From Edaphochlamys debaryana (taxonomy: Eukaryota; Chlorophyta; Chlorophyceae; Chlamydomonadales), in contig JAEHOE010000032.1 in assembly GCA_016858145.1 (NCBI GenBank), positions 248,001 through 312,000 on the forward strand: a DNA stretch of 64,000 nucleotides. The letters run 5' to 3'. Below, one piece after another: positions 13,001-31,928 of the stretch. A model generated the notes under the pieces. It was not told where the DNA came from. It did not search any database and saw only the letters and a program-made list of their open reading frames with translations. Position 1 is the first letter of the stretch. Each line of letters starts with the position of its first letter. A program made the position numbers and the translations under genes.

Positions 13001-15533
13001 GCCCCCCGCCCCTCCCCCCACGCACACCCCAACCCACATCAGCTGCACCGCCCCCGGCACCCCCAGCGGCGGCACCCGGTTGGGGTGGCCCAGGTACGCC
13101 GCCGCCGCCGCCGCCAGCTCCGCCGCGCCTCGCCCGTCGTACCCCGCCGCCGCCCATCGCGCCGCCGCCACCGCCGCCGCCGGGCCCGCGTCCGGCGGCT
13201 GCAGCTGCTCGCTGCGCCCGGGCCCAAGCGGGACCCGCGGGTCCAGCAGGAGCGCCCAACTGCCGCCGGGCCCAGCCAGGCCCGCCAGGGCCCGCAGCGC
13301 CGCCGCCTGCCGTACCGGCTGCACCTGTGCTGATACCAGGCCCACAGGATGCAGCGGCTGTGATCCCGACAGCGGCCCAAGAGCCACCGGTGCGCGGTTC
13401 ACTAACTGCGCAGGCTGCGCCTGTGTGCTGGCGGCGGCGGCGGCGGTTGCGGCGGTTGTGGCGGTTACGGCGGTTGCGGCGGCGTCGAGCGTCGGCTCCG
13501 CCGCGGCAGCGGTTAGCGGTTGGGCGCTGGGGCAGAGCTCGGGCGTGCAGGTCACGAGGCGGTTGGTGGTGCGGTTGAGTGCGCAGTCCCAGCCGGGTGC
13601 CGGGGCCACGCCCACGGCCGCCGCCGCCACCCTGCCGCCGCCGCCGCCAGCTGCCGCCGCCGCCGCCGTCGCCAGCAGGGCCTTGGCCGCCGCCAGCGGC
13701 GCCAGCGTCAGGGCGCAGCGCCCCTCCACGAAGGCTGGGTGCACGCCCGCTGCGCCCCCCCGGCACCCGTCCTCCCGACCCCCGCGCTCTCCTGCGCCAA
13801 CCGCCGCCTCTGATCCGGACCCGGATCCCGACTCTGATCCGGACGTAGATCCGGATCGGACTCCGGTCGGATCCAGGTCGTACGGAGGGGACAGGGCGGC
13901 CAGCAGGGCCCAGGCCCGCAGGGCCTCAGCAAAGGCGGGGGAGCCCAGGGTAGGCGAAAAGCCACGCAAGGGGTCCAGGAACAGGCCCTGGGGGCTGCCC
14001 TGGCACAGGCCCAGCGGGGCCCACACGGCGGCCAGGGGCAGGTGCGCGTGGCAGCCTGTGGGCGCCGAGGGCGGAGGGCACCACGTGACAGGAGCTAGAA
14101 ACACACCAGCGAGTGGGCCCGCATAACGTCTGGCCCACCACACGATGCCCCGATCACCCTACCATTGCACCTGTAGCTCACATTCACATTCGCCCCTGAC
14201 CTGGTCCCGATCCCGCTCACCCGGCCGTACGTCCAGGCAGATGCCGTACCCCGCCGCACTGGCTGCACTGCTCCCGTTGGCCCCCTGCCCTGCTGCCCCC
14301 GCCGCCGCCGCCGCCGCCATGGACTGCCCGTGCAAGCGCCTCGCCAGCGCCAGCAGACCGGGCCACGTGGCCGGCGGTACGGCGCCGGCCGCCGCCAGTA
14401 CGTCACGGCGGTACAGCAGTACGACGGGGGAGGGGCCGCCCAGGGGCACGGCGTAGGGCGTGTTGTTGTAGGCGCCTGGGGGCGGGGCGGGTCGGGGGGG
14501 TTGCGGTTGCCTCGTGTGGGTATGGCACGGGCGTACTAGCCCACTGACGGCACGGGGTCGAGTACGGGTGCCACACGTGCCTGCAGCGACGTACGGGCAC
14601 CCCTGCAGCAACCCCGAGTTGCCTCGAGCCCTGCTGCCCGACTTAGCCACTCCTCAGACGCCGGGTTAAGGCCACCCGTCGGCCCAGGGCCACAGCCCAG
14701 TGCGCAACCAACCACAGTGGGCCCTGCCCCCACCCACCCGCCATGAGCCTCCACGCCGGGTCCAGCCCGCTCCAGCGCAGGCCCGGGTCCAGCTCGGGTC
14801 CATAGCCCAGGCCCACAGCGAAGCCCCGGGCCTGGGCCTCGCCCACCCGGCTCGAGTCCACCACCCAGGCGTCCGCGTCCGGGGCGGCGTCCCAGGGCGC
14901 AGCGATGTGCGCTTCTGGTAATGTGGCGGAGGCCGCGAACGGGTCGCTGAGCGCTGCGAGGGAGACGTTTAGGCCGGCCGCTGCGGTTGCGGCGGGCAGC
15001 TGTTGTGCCAGGGCGGTCAGCAGGGGGGAGGGGAACCCCGCCAGCAGGATGGGCTGCAGCAGGGCGGGAATGGCGGGACGGGCAGGGGCGGGTGTTGGAA
15101 GGGTGCGGGGTCCCTGCCTACGTACGTACCGGAAGCCTGGGCCGAGCTTATCGGCGCCGACTTTCTTCTCCCCGCATGTTCCTCCCCCGCTGGCGCCCGC
15201 ACAAGCCGGCTTGAGTCCGAGCTTGTCCGGATGCGGCATGCTCACCTTTGGGCCAGGCGGGGCCGTGCACCACTCGGCCTGAGCCGTAACCAAAGCCACC
15301 GTCGTGTTTGCGCTCTCCGCACATCTGCGTGGATTGTGTTTCGCGTGTTTCCAAACCAGCGACTAGGCCTTCTCACTCAGCGCCTACTCATACCTGGCTC
15401 GCTGCGGTGACCACAGCAAGCAGGTCCTCTCGTAGTCAGTTGTGCAGAGCACTGTCGGCAGGGCGAAGCCCAGGGCGAGCAGCAGGCAACAGGCCGGGAC
15501 ATTGCCTCGCCCCACGAGCTTCCCCCGCGTCAT
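1..15533 (-). CDS. Receptor-type class III nucleotide cyclase with solute-binding ectodomain (3' end off window)
   Basis: Probably makes a cyclic nucleotide at the plasma membrane in response to an external ligand. Exons: 15533-15394, 15324-15246, 15053-14738, 14475-14221, 14055-13038, 12824-12422, 12239-12171, 11957-11820, 11547-11482, 11339-11277, 10870-10802, 10518-10427, 10277-9710, 9580-6516, 6144-6028, 5723-5618, 4457-4014, 3767-3525, 3200-3130, 2876 to the left edge; phases agree. Residues 1-30 are a signal peptide (MTRGKLVGRG then a Leu/Ala core). Residues 74-600 resemble family 1 solute-binding proteins (GAYNNTPYAVPLGG, PPATWPGLLALARR). A helix (IGVPILALTALLLMVLLIL) lies at about 761-779. 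The first cyclase domain follows: VTDVQDSTTLWEAL, EGDSFILAF, GLRVRVGLHAG and YNRAAARMMYCG, interrupted by about 1,170 low-complexity residues. A second, degenerate domain contains YEAEHGSVTAAFPSA and RMAKLLALAQPGQVVVSA. A low-complexity tail leaves the window. Cyclase class is confident; AC versus GC is not decidable. Confidence 0.88.
4561..5494. repeat. 16-bp minisatellite, about 58 units, in a cyclase intron
   Basis: Near-perfect 16-bp units of consensus CCCCAGTTTCGCTGGT fill most of the intron between cyclase exons 5723-5618 and 4457-4014. Variation is almost confined to the six bases after CCCCAG (TTTCGC, TTGGGC, TTTTGC, TTGTGC, CTTTGC, CTTCGC, TCTCGC). No stop codon arises in most frames, so the array generates long artefactual open frames on both strands. 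The flanking copies are degenerate. Confidence 0.95.
10870..11060. repeat. G-rich GGAGG(G) tract at the 3' end of a cyclase intron
   Basis: On the plus strand this is a run of GGGGGA/GGAGGAGGG units; on the coding (minus) strand it is the long pyrimidine tract that ends at the acceptor before exon 10870-10802. It is extended well beyond a normal polypyrimidine tract and could form G-quadruplexes on the plus strand. Confidence 0.8.
11521..11651 (-). repeat. Exon-edge duplication next to the cyclase metal-site exon
   Basis: The acceptor and exon start at 11558-11521, encoding the metal-site motif DVQDSTTLW, recurs almost exactly at 11651-11614, 93 bp upstream in the preceding intron. The upstream copy has its own CCCCCCAG acceptor but no sensible continuation of the exon. 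Confidence 0.9.
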
Positions 15534-17960
15534 TCCGCTCGCTGCTCATTGCATCCACCACCACTCTCATAGCCCCGGTACCGAGCGGCGTTCAGTCTGT
15601 TTTGTGCCTTCGAAATTTCTGCCGCTACTCGAGGTTGCCGCGTGAAGTCGCGGCTTCCTCGCCCTCCCATCGTTCGGAGCTTATGGCCGTGTCAACCTAT
15701 GAATAACTGGTAGATAGGCTTAACGAAGAAATAACACTGGGAGGTCCAAGCCCCGCTTCTTCGTGATTCTCGGCTGTATGCTGCTGCCCGGCCTCAAGTG
15801 TCGGAGCGCATAAGTCTTGTTGACGTGCAACGTATGCAAATCCGCAGGTCACTGCAGGACACAATTCTCGACTGACACACATCACATGGGCAGCCACTCT
15901 GGCGGTTGACACCCCGAACGTACATACGCCAACTTCGTCTTCACTTTGTCTCTGCCCTGCCTCCCACTCGGCACCCCTCCTGATGAGAATTGTTGGGCTT
16001 TCGAAGACTTCGACGGGCCTTTAGCCTGTGTTGGGGCGGCACAGAGGCAGGCCTTGGGGGCCCCCCCGTGCTCACCACGCGCCCACGCCGCCGTCACCTG
16101 ATCCTCGTACAGGGTCAGCAGGGTACGGTGCGGCACAATCGGTCTCCCGTCGATTCCCGGCCCTTCAACTTCAGTGCAACTCCCTCACAAATCCACGCGG
16201 CCGCCCCACACCTTACAATGATGAGTGGCCTCGTGGAGACACGAGGTGGAGGGGCGACAGAATGCGGTGGCCGAGTGGCAGGGCCTCTGAGCGCCTGGGC
16301 CCAAGGCCAAGCCAACCGGACCCGCCAGTTGCTAAGCTGTGCGGGTGCCGTGGGAGAGGCGTTGTTGAGCGTCCGTTTGGCTGCCGTACTTCGTTGTACG
16401 TCCAGGGCCCTATCCGCGGAGTCAGCTCAGGGTCGAATATACCGCCGGTGCGAGGAAAGGACGAAGGGCGTGCAGCCGTGTGCAGGACGGAGTGTTTGAA
16501 CCCTGCGGCTCTTGAGCCTGGTCAGTTGTGGGTATGCCGTGGCTGTATGCACGGGGTTGCCGCCAGGGGGCGGGTGCAGGGCGGGGCAACCGCGGGCCGG
16601 GGGGCTGGCCGGAGGCCTCGTCTGGGGGGACCACTGGGCCTTGGGGCCAGGGCTTGGCGGGAAGCCGAAGCCAGCAGGTGCCGAGGAACGTGAGCCCTAC
16701 CCCCCTACGTTGATGTGGACTGATCAACTGGAGGCTACAGCCCGGGCTACAGGTGCGAAACGATCCCGTCGCCACGTCTCTGTCCAGCCAGTGTTCAGCC
16801 AACCGTGCGCCAGCTTCTGCCTGCCGGAGTGCCGGTGCGCTAGGCTCAAGCCGCCCATCCCCGATGGCATCACCCCTGATCACAGTCGCCAGGCCCGACG
16901 CCTTGGCCATCCTTCAACACCTTCCACCTTACGCTTGACTCCTCAGCTGGCTTCCGCGCCCTTCCCTACCGTTTCGCGCTCCCGGCCTCACGCGCCCCCG
17001 CCACCTGCCCAACGCCCCTCCACATCACCGTGTCACTACACTCAGTACGGCAACCAGTACGGCACCAGTACGGCATCGCCACACTGCCACAGCACCCACC
17101 CAGCCCGCCACCCTCCTTACGACCCCCCCTGCGCCCCAGACCGCGCCGACACCCGACGGCGGGCCGCGCGCTGCGGGCACCCTCCGCCGCTGCCCCTGCC
17201 GGCCGGTGGGGCCGGCCCGGCTGCACGCACCGCCGTGACCACCTGCCGCTCTCACACGGCCCCCGGCCCCCTCCCCACAGCCCCCGGCCCGCAGGCCCCT
17301 GCCCGCCGTCCCCTTGGAGCCTGGCACCGGGCCGGCACCGGGCCGGCACCGGGCCGGCACCGGGCCGGGAGGGGCGGGCCGAGCAACGGGCGCAGGGCCC
17401 GACTCCGCCGCCCCTTCAGCCTCAGCCGCAAGCCCGGGATCCGACGGAAGGGTTGGACGAGGAGTGGGCACGAGGCCAGAGTCCGCAGGCCCTCAGTTCC
17501 TCTCCTGCTGACCCATCCCCTCCCGTGCTTGGGTAGCCCAGTCGGCTCCTGCCGTGGATCACGGCCGCCTCGCCTCCTCTCCCGTCGACCCCTCCCCTCC
17601 CATGCAATGGAGGCCCCGTGGGCGCCTGCCGCTGTGCTGCACCCGCGGCCGCCTCACTTCCTCTCCTGTGGCGCCTCGGAGGAGGGCAGAGTGGCGAAGA
17701 AGAGGGAGTTGGTGGAGCCGCAGTGGGAGGCGCCGATGTTGCTCCTGGGGGATCGGGAGGTCGGGGAGGGGGCGAGAGAAGGGACGGGGGTGGGGTTGGA
17801 AGGTGCAGAGGAGGGGTCCAAGGGGCCGGCGGGAGTCGGGTTTCGAGAGCTTGCCACCCCGCCCAGACACCTCCAACCTCCCTGTCTAATCACCCCCACC
17901 CCACCCTCGACCCCGCGCAACCCTGCCCCCCTCCCCCTCCCCCACCCTCCCCCTCCCCAC
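15534..17960. other. Intergenic region upstream of the cyclase; 3' end of the ubiquitin-like gene unresolved
   Basis: No protein family is recognisable on either strand. The long open frames here are GC-composition effects. The 3' exon(s) of the ubiquitin-like gene must lie in the upper part: one possible phase-compatible exon starts after a CCACAG acceptor near 17667 and stops at 17422. A TTACA at 16213-16217 is a minus-strand TGTAA poly(A) signal that could serve that gene. An 11-bp tandem repeat lies at 17323-17369. The cyclase promoter should lie just above 15533; no TATA box was identified. Confidence 0.55.
17323..17369. repeat. 11-bp tandem repeat, about four units
   Basis: GGCACCGGGCC is repeated about four times without interruption. 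It lies in sequence with no supported exon. Confidence 0.85.
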
Positions 17961-18851
17961 CTCTTGTCCAGCAGGCACAGGTCCCCTATGCCCCCCAGCA
18001 TCAGCCGCTGACGCTCCACCGCCAGCCCCGTGCAGCGGGCCAGGGCCGCCTTGACCAGGGGCAGGGGGGTGCCGGCCTCCAGGTCCACAGACACCTGTCA
18101 GGGGGGGGAGGGAGGGGGAGGGAGGGGGAGGGACGGGGAGGGAGGGGGAGGGAGGGGGAGGGAGGGGGAGGGAGGGGGAGGGAGGGGGAGGGAGGGGGAG
18201 GGAGGGGGAGGGAGGGGGAGGGAGGGGGAGGGAGGGGGAGGGAGGGGGAGGGAGGGGAGGGAGGGGGAGGGAGGAGGTGGACCAGGGCAAGGCGTGGGAG
18301 CCGGAGCGGGTGGCACGGGGGCCAGGGCCCCGGCGGCCGCATCAAGGGCCCCCGAGCAATGGAGGGGCCGCACTCCATGTGCGCTCTGGGGTTCTTGCCT
18401 CCTGCCCTTCTGCCCACCCCCAGCCCCCCCGGCCCCTTACCTGAGAGCCTGCCTCCGCCAGCGGTGTGGGCGTCAGCACCCGGACCTGAGGTGGGGCCGC
18501 GGGAGCGTGGAGGGGGAAACAGCGATGGGGCCACACATGGGGGAGAGTTGTTGTTGTTGTTGTTGTCACACGGACAAGGGCATCAGCCGTGAACTCCCAT
18601 ACGGGCCGTGGGCCAAAGGGACGTGTGTCCAGTGAAGCTCCAAAGCGCCTCTCCTAGATCTCACGCAAGGCACGGGCCAGCTGTTGCCTCTCGCAGGTAC
18701 CACGCGCGCAGTGGGCGGCCCAGCGGGGGCGCGCGGACTGCAGCGCGCTGGTGCTGCGGCTCTCGACGCTAGGACGAGCCGACATTGGGGGCACCGGCTC
18801 CCCCCCGCGCGCCCTTGCGTGTGTCGCGGGCCCCACCTTGACTTGCGGCAT
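17961..18851 (-). CDS. Ubiquitin-like domain protein, N-terminal part (3' end unresolved)
   Basis: Three short exons join in phase: 18851-18837 (MPQVK), 18485-18441 (VRVLTPTPLAEAGSQ) and 18094-17961. The product starts MPQVKVRVLTPTPLAEAGSQ and continues VSVDLEAGTPLPLVKAALAR, TGLAVERQRLMLGG and DLCLLDK. This matches the beta-grasp pattern of ubiquitin-like domains: a first strand, a helix with VKAAL, then the VERQRLML strand seen in USP14/Ubp6-type and related proteins. The last exon ends in phase 2 at a GTGGGG donor. The downstream exon is not convincing; 17667-17422 is one candidate. The gene follows TSR3 on the same strand. The family is an inference from about 64 residues, and I cannot name the protein. 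Confidence 0.5.
18101..18270. repeat. 10-bp G-rich tandem repeat before an acceptor
   Basis: About sixteen units of GGAGGGGGAG on the plus strand. Read on the minus coding strand it is a CTCCCCCTCC array forming the 3' end of the intron before exon 18094-17961 of the ubiquitin-like gene. Confidence 0.9.
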
Positions 18852-19435
18852 GGCGGTGCGGGGGTGGGGACTACGCGGCTCGCCTGAGGCGGTGGCGGTT
18901 TGGTGGTGGCGGGGGTGCAGTGGCGAGGCAGCAGCGATTAGCGAGCTCTGTTAGCCGGGTACGTGAGGCTGCGCGCGTGAGTCGCAGTAGCGCGGGTCGC
19001 AGGCAGGCTGGGCTATCGGACTCGAAGACACGCGGCTAGGTTTGCAGAGCATGCCAGGCGGAGTGGTCCGTCCGAGAACAACGTCGAGGCATGCGGCAGC
19101 CGCCCATACACGTCGCCTCCGCCCCCAGCCCCCCCGCCCAATGCTATGCCCGCCTTCCCCCCTCCCAATGCCGTTCTGACTACGCTGCATGGCCCCTGCG
19201 AGCACAGTACCCGAACGCCGCCTCAATGCCTCCTCCTTCGGCGCGTCCTCCCCCCAACCGCCAACAAGACCACACCACTCCCACGGCCCCACCTCGCCGT
19301 GCTCGATGCCAGTCCCGAGCCCCTGCCCCTGCGCCTGTCTGCCCCTGCCCGTGCGCCTCTCCCTCCTCCTCCTCCTCCTCCTCCTCAGGTGAAGGACGGC
19401 TGCCTGTGGTGCTACACAGCCTCGCTGCCGGTGCG
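18852..19435. other. Spacer between TSR3 and the ubiquitin-like gene
   Basis: This holds the TSR3 3' UTR and the 5' region of the ubiquitin-like gene. A CTC microsatellite lies at about 19364-19386. No TGTAA signal was found for TSR3, and no exon is supported. Confidence 0.6.
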
Positions 19436-21905
19436 CTACACGGGGGGCTGTGACCCCGCCCCCTCCTCCCCCTCCTCCTCGTCTTCCTCCTCTTCCGAGT
19501 CGCTCGGCGGCAGCTCCCGATTCATCCGCCGCCGCAGGTCCTCCGTCGCCGCCTCGTCCTCCTCCCCCTCCTCCTCCTCCTCCTCCCCCTCGCCCCCCCC
19601 CTCCTCGTCGTCCTCGTCCTCCTCCTCCCCCCACTGCCCCGCCGCCGCCACCGCCAGCACGTCCGCAGCGCTCACGGCCCCCGCCCCCGCCGGCGAGGGC
19701 CGCCCCGCCATGTAGTCATGCTGCGCCGCGATGACGTCAGCGGCGGTGGAGCAGGCGGCGTAGCGCGCGAGCAGCTCGGCGTTGGTGGAGAAGAACGAGT
19801 GGCCCCTGGGGAGGACAAAGAGAAAGGAAAGGGGTTAGGAGGTTTAGGTCGGAGGTGAGAGGGGGGGGGAGGAAAAGGCAGGGGCCTGGGTGGGCAGCTC
19901 GAAGTTGGTGGAGAAGAACGAGTGGCCCCTGGGGGTGGGGAGGGGGAGGGGGGGTTAAGGCGAAGGTGGCGTGGAGACTGAGACCGAGCAGGACCGCTTC
20001 GCCTTGGGGGTCCCCAAGGGGCAGGGCTTGCTCGCAATCTGTGGGAGGGTCCGTACCGCCCAGCTCCCCCCGGCGTCCGCCCTGCTCCGCGCCGCACTAA
20101 CACCCCCACCCTCCGCTCCAGAACCTGCCCCCCTGCCGCCCCCCTCCCCACGCAACCCCCCCTGGTGTCCATGTAAGAGGGGAGAACTTGGGGGAGCGGC
20201 AAAGGGCGAACGAAGGCCTTCGCACCCTTCCCGCCCAATCACCGGCCCCCCCTGCCCACCACTTGAACCTCGACATGACGGCCACCGCCTCCTCCCGCAG
20301 CCCGCAGATAAAGAGCGCAGCGGCGAAGGCCTCGGCGCAGGACAGCTTGCAGGGCCGGCCTGGGGGGGGAAGGGGGCATGAAGGGAGGGAAGTACGGGAA
20401 GGGGGGCTGCCAGCGGGGCGGAGCAGCCCAGCGCGGGCTGGGACCGGCAGCTGGCGGGGCGCCATCCACCAACCGTCAACCGCCAACTACCAAACGCCAC
20501 CCACCGTAGTTGACGGGGTTGGCCGCCACCAGAAAGGGCAGCAGCCGGGGCGCGGCACCCTTGATGCGGCCTGGGGGGTGGTGTGCACGGGGTGGGAGGG
20601 AGATGGGTCTCCCGGAACGTCCGACGCATACCTATTTCTCACCACCCCCTGTTGCCTTCCCTCGCTGTTGCTTCCCCTCTCCCCCTCCCCCCCTGTTGGC
20701 TCCCTACCCCTTCCCCCCCCAAAACAACACGGGATGGGCTTGCAACTTAGCACCGGCCGGCTATTCACCATGCGTACGACTCCCCGGCTCATACGAGCAG
20801 CCCTGCACACACACCAGGACCACCGCCAGACGCCCCTTGCCCCCTCTTCCATCCCCCCCCCTCTTGCCTCCCTCCACCCCCTCTTGCCTCCCTCCCCCCC
20901 CACCGAAGGGCACGTCGTCCAGGCGGTTCCAGGAGCAGTCCACCACCGCCAGCCCCCGGGACCGCATCAGCGGGGCGTCCTCGGCGGACACGGAGCGGGT
21001 GCCTGGGGGGGGGGGGCGGGCAGGGGGCGGGTTGAGGCGAGTGTGCACGTGTGTTTCCGCGCGGGGGAGTGCTGACGCTGCCCGCAGCAGCCCCCCGCAC
21101 CGCTACTCCTCCGTCAAGCCCCTCTAGCACCCCGTCCTGCGTCCTCACCACCTTCTGCCCCTGTTGTCGAAAGTCTCCGCTGGGAGGTTCGGCACCTCTG
21201 CACCCCCGCCCCATGACGGCCCCACAGCCCCACGCCTCCCTCCCTGTCTGCCCTCCCCCCCACACCCTCTCGCCATGACCCCTCCACCCCCCACCCCTGC
21301 CCGTGACCCCTCCGCCTCCCACGCCACAGCCCCCCCCCCTCCCCCCCAAAGCCGGCCTCACCCGCGGGGCTGAGGATGACGCCGGGGAAGGTCTGCCCCA
21401 GCCGCAGCTCCCGCACGTACCCCTGCCTCGCCAGCCGGGTGCCCGTGCACCGCTTGCGATCGCACTGACCCAGATCCCACATGGCTAGGGCCACGGGGAA
21501 CGAGGGCCTGCCGCCGGCGGCGGCGGCGCCGCCACCACCGAAGGGCGCCTGCAGCGCCTCCGTCGCGCCGCGGCCGCTGGTCGACGGCACGTCGGCGCCG
21601 GACCCGCCGGAATCCGAATCGTCCCCCGACGCTTCGTCTTCGCCGGAGCCGGGGCCGGAGCCGTCGGCGGCGTCGGCGGCGGCGGGGCGCGGCGGGCGCT
21701 GACGGCGGGAGGGGCGCTGGTTGCGCGCGGTGATGGCAGCGGCTGCGGCGGCCTCGTCGCCGTCGGCGGCGTCAGCGGCGGCGTCCCAGACGTCGACGGC
21801 CTGCTCGCCGCGGGTATGCCCCCGCCGGCCGCCTCCGCCACCCCGGCCTCCGCCCCCGCCAAACCCAGCTCGCCCCCGGCCGCCGCCGCCTTTCGGGCGC
21901 GGCAT
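19436..21905 (-). CDS. TSR3: 18S rRNA aminocarboxypropyltransferase TSR3
   Basis: Transfers the 3-amino-3-carboxypropyl group of S-adenosylmethionine to the hypermodified N1-methylpseudouridine of 18S rRNA during late cytoplasmic 40S maturation (known for the family). Exons 21905-21362, 21002-20904, 20570-20505, 20359-20260 and 19805-19436 join in phase to 392 residues. Residues 1-136 are a Gly/Arg/Ala-rich and acidic N-terminal extension. The conserved core starts at about 142 with [14 protein letters not shown], then [82 protein letters not shown]. The C-terminus is a Glu/Asp-rich tail, as in other eukaryotic TSR3 proteins. It is divergent from PAT. Every core family motif is present, so identification is secure. 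Confidence 0.95.
19771..19934 (-). repeat. Exon-edge duplication in TSR3 intron 4
   Basis: The acceptor and start of the last TSR3 exon (19811-19771, encoding [11 protein letters not shown]) recur at 19934-19894 in the preceding intron, 123 bp upstream, with two or three mismatches. The copy reads [11 protein letters not shown] and then diverges. Confidence 0.9.
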
Positions 21906-22351
21906 TGCACGGGCTGCTGGTTGTGGTCGCTCGCCCGAGCCCGGCCCCGTGCGGGCCTACAGGTACGAAGTACTGCGGCTGTTAGGCCGAGCTCGCAGAC
22001 GTGGCGTGACGCCCGAGCTCGCGGAACGCAGCGCGAAAATGGAGCGAGTCTTGAGCAACGCTGCTGCGCACCTAGCAGTCCGGTTCTGTAGTGGAGCGTA
22101 AGCTAGGAGTACTGGACCGTGACGGAGGCCTGGAGTAACGGCGTAATGAACTAACCCGAGAGCCATGCCGAGCGCGTTTTCCGCCGAATCGCAAGGATGC
22201 CGGGCCCTCTTGCTCCCCCGCCCAGCCCGCACCGCCTATTGCACACCCGAGCTTAAGTGTTTGCTTCTGCTGCGCATAACCCTCGACCGCGCGTTTCAGC
22301 GACCCACGCATTGACCCTTCACCATCTGAGGCCAGAGCGTTCCACGGAGGA
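21906..22351. promoter_or_regulatory. Divergent TSR3/PAT promoter region
   Basis: Only 446 bp separate the two start codons, so both promoters and 5' UTRs must lie here. No TATA box or named element was identified; the assignment rests on geometry. Confidence 0.5.
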
Positions 22352-29901
<7,550 letters not shown>

Positions 29902-31928
29902 GCGCCGGCGGTTGGAGGTTGGCGTGCGGCCGGGGCTGTCAGTGGGATAGCGGGAGGAGCGGGAAGGGCTCAGGCGGATGGCTTATGTGCATTGCATGCA
30001 ATGGCTAGGGGGCGCGCGTTGGGACTTGTTGTATGGTGTAGAGGTGGGCGAACGGCTGGCATTGTACCGCGGAAGCGGCGGCGGACGCATTCGGGTTTCG
30101 GGTTGCATCCTCGGGTAGGAGACACCAAGGAAGCGTAGCGCTTGGTTGAGGGGGCGGAGGGTTGCGTCCTCGGGTGGGGCGCGGCTGGGCGTTCGGAATG
30201 GCTGGAAAGCGAGGGGTGCTGGGTGGGAGGAGCAAGACACGTGTTGAGTGCGAGGGTGGGCAGTTTCGGGGCGGTGTGTAGCCCGGGTGTCGGTGCGGCG
30301 TTGGAAATGCCGACCCTGTGTTGATAGCGAGTAGGACGAACACAGGTTGAGGGTTGCGGGCGTGCGTGTGGCTTGTGGATGTCCCAGTGCGGCCTGGGAA
30401 TGTGCTCCAGTGCTCTGCCCGGGCGTGGTGCGTGCGTGGGTGCTCCGCGGGAGCACGGCAAGCATACATGTGTGCGCATGGTGGATGAACTGCATCAACC
30501 TCTTGGCATACATGTGCGGATCTCAGGGGCGGTTAGTGGTTGACGCAGGTGTTTCAGCGGGTAGCGGGTGCCGCCCTGCTCATGGGGTGTGGGGCTTGGG
30601 GTCCCTCGTTGGGGACTGGGCGAAGGCCTCAAATGCATTCAGGCCAATCTGCGCCAGGTTGCGGCCGTGCATGTATGTCCATGCGCCTTTGAGGTTACAA
30701 GCGAAATGTATGTAATGCAGCGAGGGGGGGCCTTAGAGGTTGTGATCTGCGTTACCGATTAGCTATGGCTGACGCGGGCCGTTGTCGTGTGGAAACGGGT
30801 TGCAAGCAACGAGTGTAGTGTGTCGAGGTCGTCGATGAGGTTCGGTCTGCGGTCAAGCACGGCCCTGCCTCAACGTTGGCCCTCAAGCTGCGGGCCTCCC
30901 ATGCACGTAACACTCCCCCCCTCCCTCCGCGGCCTGAGAGGATTCCTCAATAAGCGTCCTCAGTCCTTGAAGTAGAGGCAAGGGTGCGGGCCGGGAATAG
31001 CATGCGCACAGGCCGCAAGGGCCGCCGAAACAGTAAGTGTTCGCAGCCAGACTCCATCCGCTGGAGTGGAGAGAAGGACTATGAAGGACAGAGGAACAGT
31101 CAGGTGGGAACAGGTGGGAACAGGGATAAACGGTCAGGGATACGCGGGAGTGCGCCCAACGTGAATGCGGAGCACATGAAGCTCTTTTGACGCGACCCGA
31201 GTACCGTATCGTTGGGCGAGGATGTACATTGTCGGACCAGAGCGCTTGTGTCCTTTCATGACCCCGCCACAGGCATGTCTTGCACCATGCTCTGCTGTGA
31301 GATGTGCACGTGCTGGCTTGAGCACATGACGCGGACACGTCCAGGTCGTCGGGAGCCTGCCGGCGGGCGCCGTGGCACTTGCCGGGCCATGGGTGGAGGT
31401 CAGCACAGGAGTTGCCCTTAACTGCTGATATATGGATGGCGCCGGGGAGCGGGTCCTATGCTTGGTGTGGCCCGCGGACGGACTAGTGGGTTACAGGCAC
31501 ATGATCGAGTCTCCTCTACGTCTGGTAGACCCCAGCGCGCCATCGCAAATCTACTCACTGACTAGTACATGCATACCTGCAGACCACACGACTAAGAATT
31601 GCGACCGTCCTTGACCGAGCTCGGTCGCGCGAAGCGTACCAGCTCAGACACCTCCGGACTTCCCGCAGATACTCAATTGACCGCCTTAATAACCCGCTTT
31701 TGTAGTTTTAGACCGAAGCGCAAGAAGTTTAGAAGGCTTAGCGCACCAGGCTTCAGGCCGGTCTGAGCGAATGAAACATAGCCGCCGAGCATTATGACGC
31801 TCCCTCTCAATGCTTATCCATCTGGGGCTTAACTAAGCCGCGGTGTGCTGCTGCTGACGTCGCGGGCCTCTGGGGCCATGTTCTGAGCTTCTGAGCAAAG
31901 CGCCGGTGGAGGAGGAGGCTCTGCGAGG
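29902..31928. other. PAT 3' UTR and intergenic region before the TmcB-like gene
   Basis: No gene is supported. The sequence is less GC-rich than its surroundings, especially from about 31600 to 31820. Short direct repeats occur (GGTTGC-TCCTCGGGT near 30104 and 30161; GGCATACATGTG near 30470 and 30503). Open frames on both strands lack any family signal. Confidence 0.6.
30711..30715 (+). terminator. Poly(A) signal TGTAA for PAT
   Basis: This is the first TGTAA, the usual volvocalean poly(A) signal, downstream of the PAT stop codon, implying a 3' UTR of about 0.8 kb. Confidence 0.6.

Noticed and set aside
16512..18011. 499-residue plus-strand open frame
   Set aside because: Pro/Gly/Arg-rich with no recognisable domain, and it overlaps the ubiquitin-like exon on the other strand.
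29983..30513. Overlapping minus-strand open frames of 150-180 residues
   Set aside because: No motif, no splice signals, and they sit in the presumed PAT 3' UTR. Their presence in several frames points to composition.
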